Assembly: GCA_021846965.1 (NCBI GenBank)
Contig: JAJZWA010000027.1
Location: 14,881-49,849 of the forward strand
Source: Pseudomonadota bacterium
Lineage (GTDB): Bacteria; Pseudomonadota; Gammaproteobacteria; Burkholderiales; Burkholderiaceae_C
Reading direction: 5' to 3'
DNA: 34,969 bases
Below the pieces are notes generated by a model that was given only the letters and a program-made list of their open reading frames with translations, was not told the origin of the DNA and searched no databases. Made by a program: the position numbers and the translations under genes. The first letter of the stretch is position 1. Each line of letters opens with the position of its first letter. Below, piece after piece: positions 34,775 through 34,969 of the stretch.

Positions 34775-34969
34775 ATGATGAAAACCCACAAGCTGCTGAG
34801 CCTGAGCATGGCCGTGGCCGCGGTCTGCGCCGTCCAGGCGCGGGCCGCGGGCCCGACCGTGTACGGCAACATCGATGTCGGCGTCACGCACGCCACGGGT
34901 GCGCCCGGTGGCTCGCTCACCGAGCTGACCGCGGGCAACGACTTCCCCGACCAGATCGGCTTTCGCGGC
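34775..34969 (+). CDS. Gram-negative porin, 5' part only
   Basis: Sixty-five codons are present before the right edge. The ATG at 34775 follows GAGGAGA at 34764-34770; a second ATG is the next codon. A Sec signal peptide (KLLSLSMAVAAVCAVQARAA) is followed by PTVYGNIDVGVTH, the first strand of Burkholderia/Neisseria-type trimeric porins, and later FPDQIGFRG, the usual second-strand start. It should form an outer-membrane channel for small solutes. The rest of the gene is outside the window. Confidence 0.88.
   Translation, partial: MMKTHKLLSLSMAVAAVCAVQARAAGPTVYGNIDVGVTHATGAPGGSLTELTAGNDFPDQIGFRG

Noticed and set aside
31735-34938. 1067-codon minus-strand open frame
   Set aside because: Spans two clear MFS genes and part of dsdA; composition is His/Gln/Arg-rich and typical of an antisense frame.

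Overview
The window is gene-dense, very GC-rich chromosomal DNA. The gene set and codon use point to a betaproteobacterium, most likely Burkholderiales: a Burkholderia-type porin, an YghU-type glutathione transferase, ubiD, GTP-dependent PEP carboxykinase, FUSC and DUF748 proteins, and c-di-GMP regulators. No species is assigned. There is no insertion sequence, prophage, CRISPR array or rRNA. The one RNA gene is tRNA-Lys(CTT). Most ORFs lying opposite the genes are GC-driven shadows and were discarded.

Layout. 1-3524 (minus): ubiD followed by a DUF748/AsmA-like envelope protein cut by the left edge. 3560-6207 (plus): a membrane-anchored lytic transglycosylase behind a strong sigma70-like promoter and long leader, then glyA behind what I read as a ZTP (pfl) riboswitch with an extra structured arm. 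6270-7526 (minus): galE, then tRNA-Lys with a clear intrinsic terminator. 7600-9602 (minus): a DUF4118-PAS histidine kinase and an Rcp1-like response regulator. 9781-13774 (minus): a cell-envelope run of DUF465, FUSC, L,D-transpeptidase and MepK/YcbK-like peptidase, with start/stop overlap or abutment at two junctions. 13895-15710: a MerR-type regulator with a cobalamin-binding domain, divergent from a DUF3833 gene, with a perfect inverted repeat between them. 15714-19766 (minus): pckG, a globin-coupled GGDEF protein with a degenerate active site, and an HSL-type esterase. 19788-21061 (minus): DUF1289 and a three-domain QueD/PTPS-like protein. 21213-25090 (plus): Bcr/CflA-type transporter, aminotransferase, YbaK-like deacylase and YghU-like transferase. 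25107-26051 (minus): PBP7/8-like endopeptidase. 26255-28712 (plus): MHYT-GGDEF-EAL protein and a small membrane protein. 28744-29283 (minus): an exported protein of unknown function. 29284-29831: a lower-GC gene-free region. 29832-34969: a LuxR-type regulator whose 3' end overlaps convergent dsdA, two MFS transporters, and the start of a porin.

Themes. Peptidoglycan remodelling recurs (lytic transglycosylase, L,D-transpeptidase, MepK-like enzyme, PBP7-like enzyme). So do gas/light/redox sensing and c-di-GMP (globin-GGDEF, MHYT-GGDEF-EAL, B12-MerR, PAS kinase). One-carbon and central metabolism is represented by glyA and pckG. The best candidates for something under-described are the enlarged ZTP riboswitch on glyA, the B12-MerR/DUF3833 divergon, and the triple T-fold QueD-like protein. 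Several genes have a -10-like box placed so that transcripts would be leaderless or nearly so.
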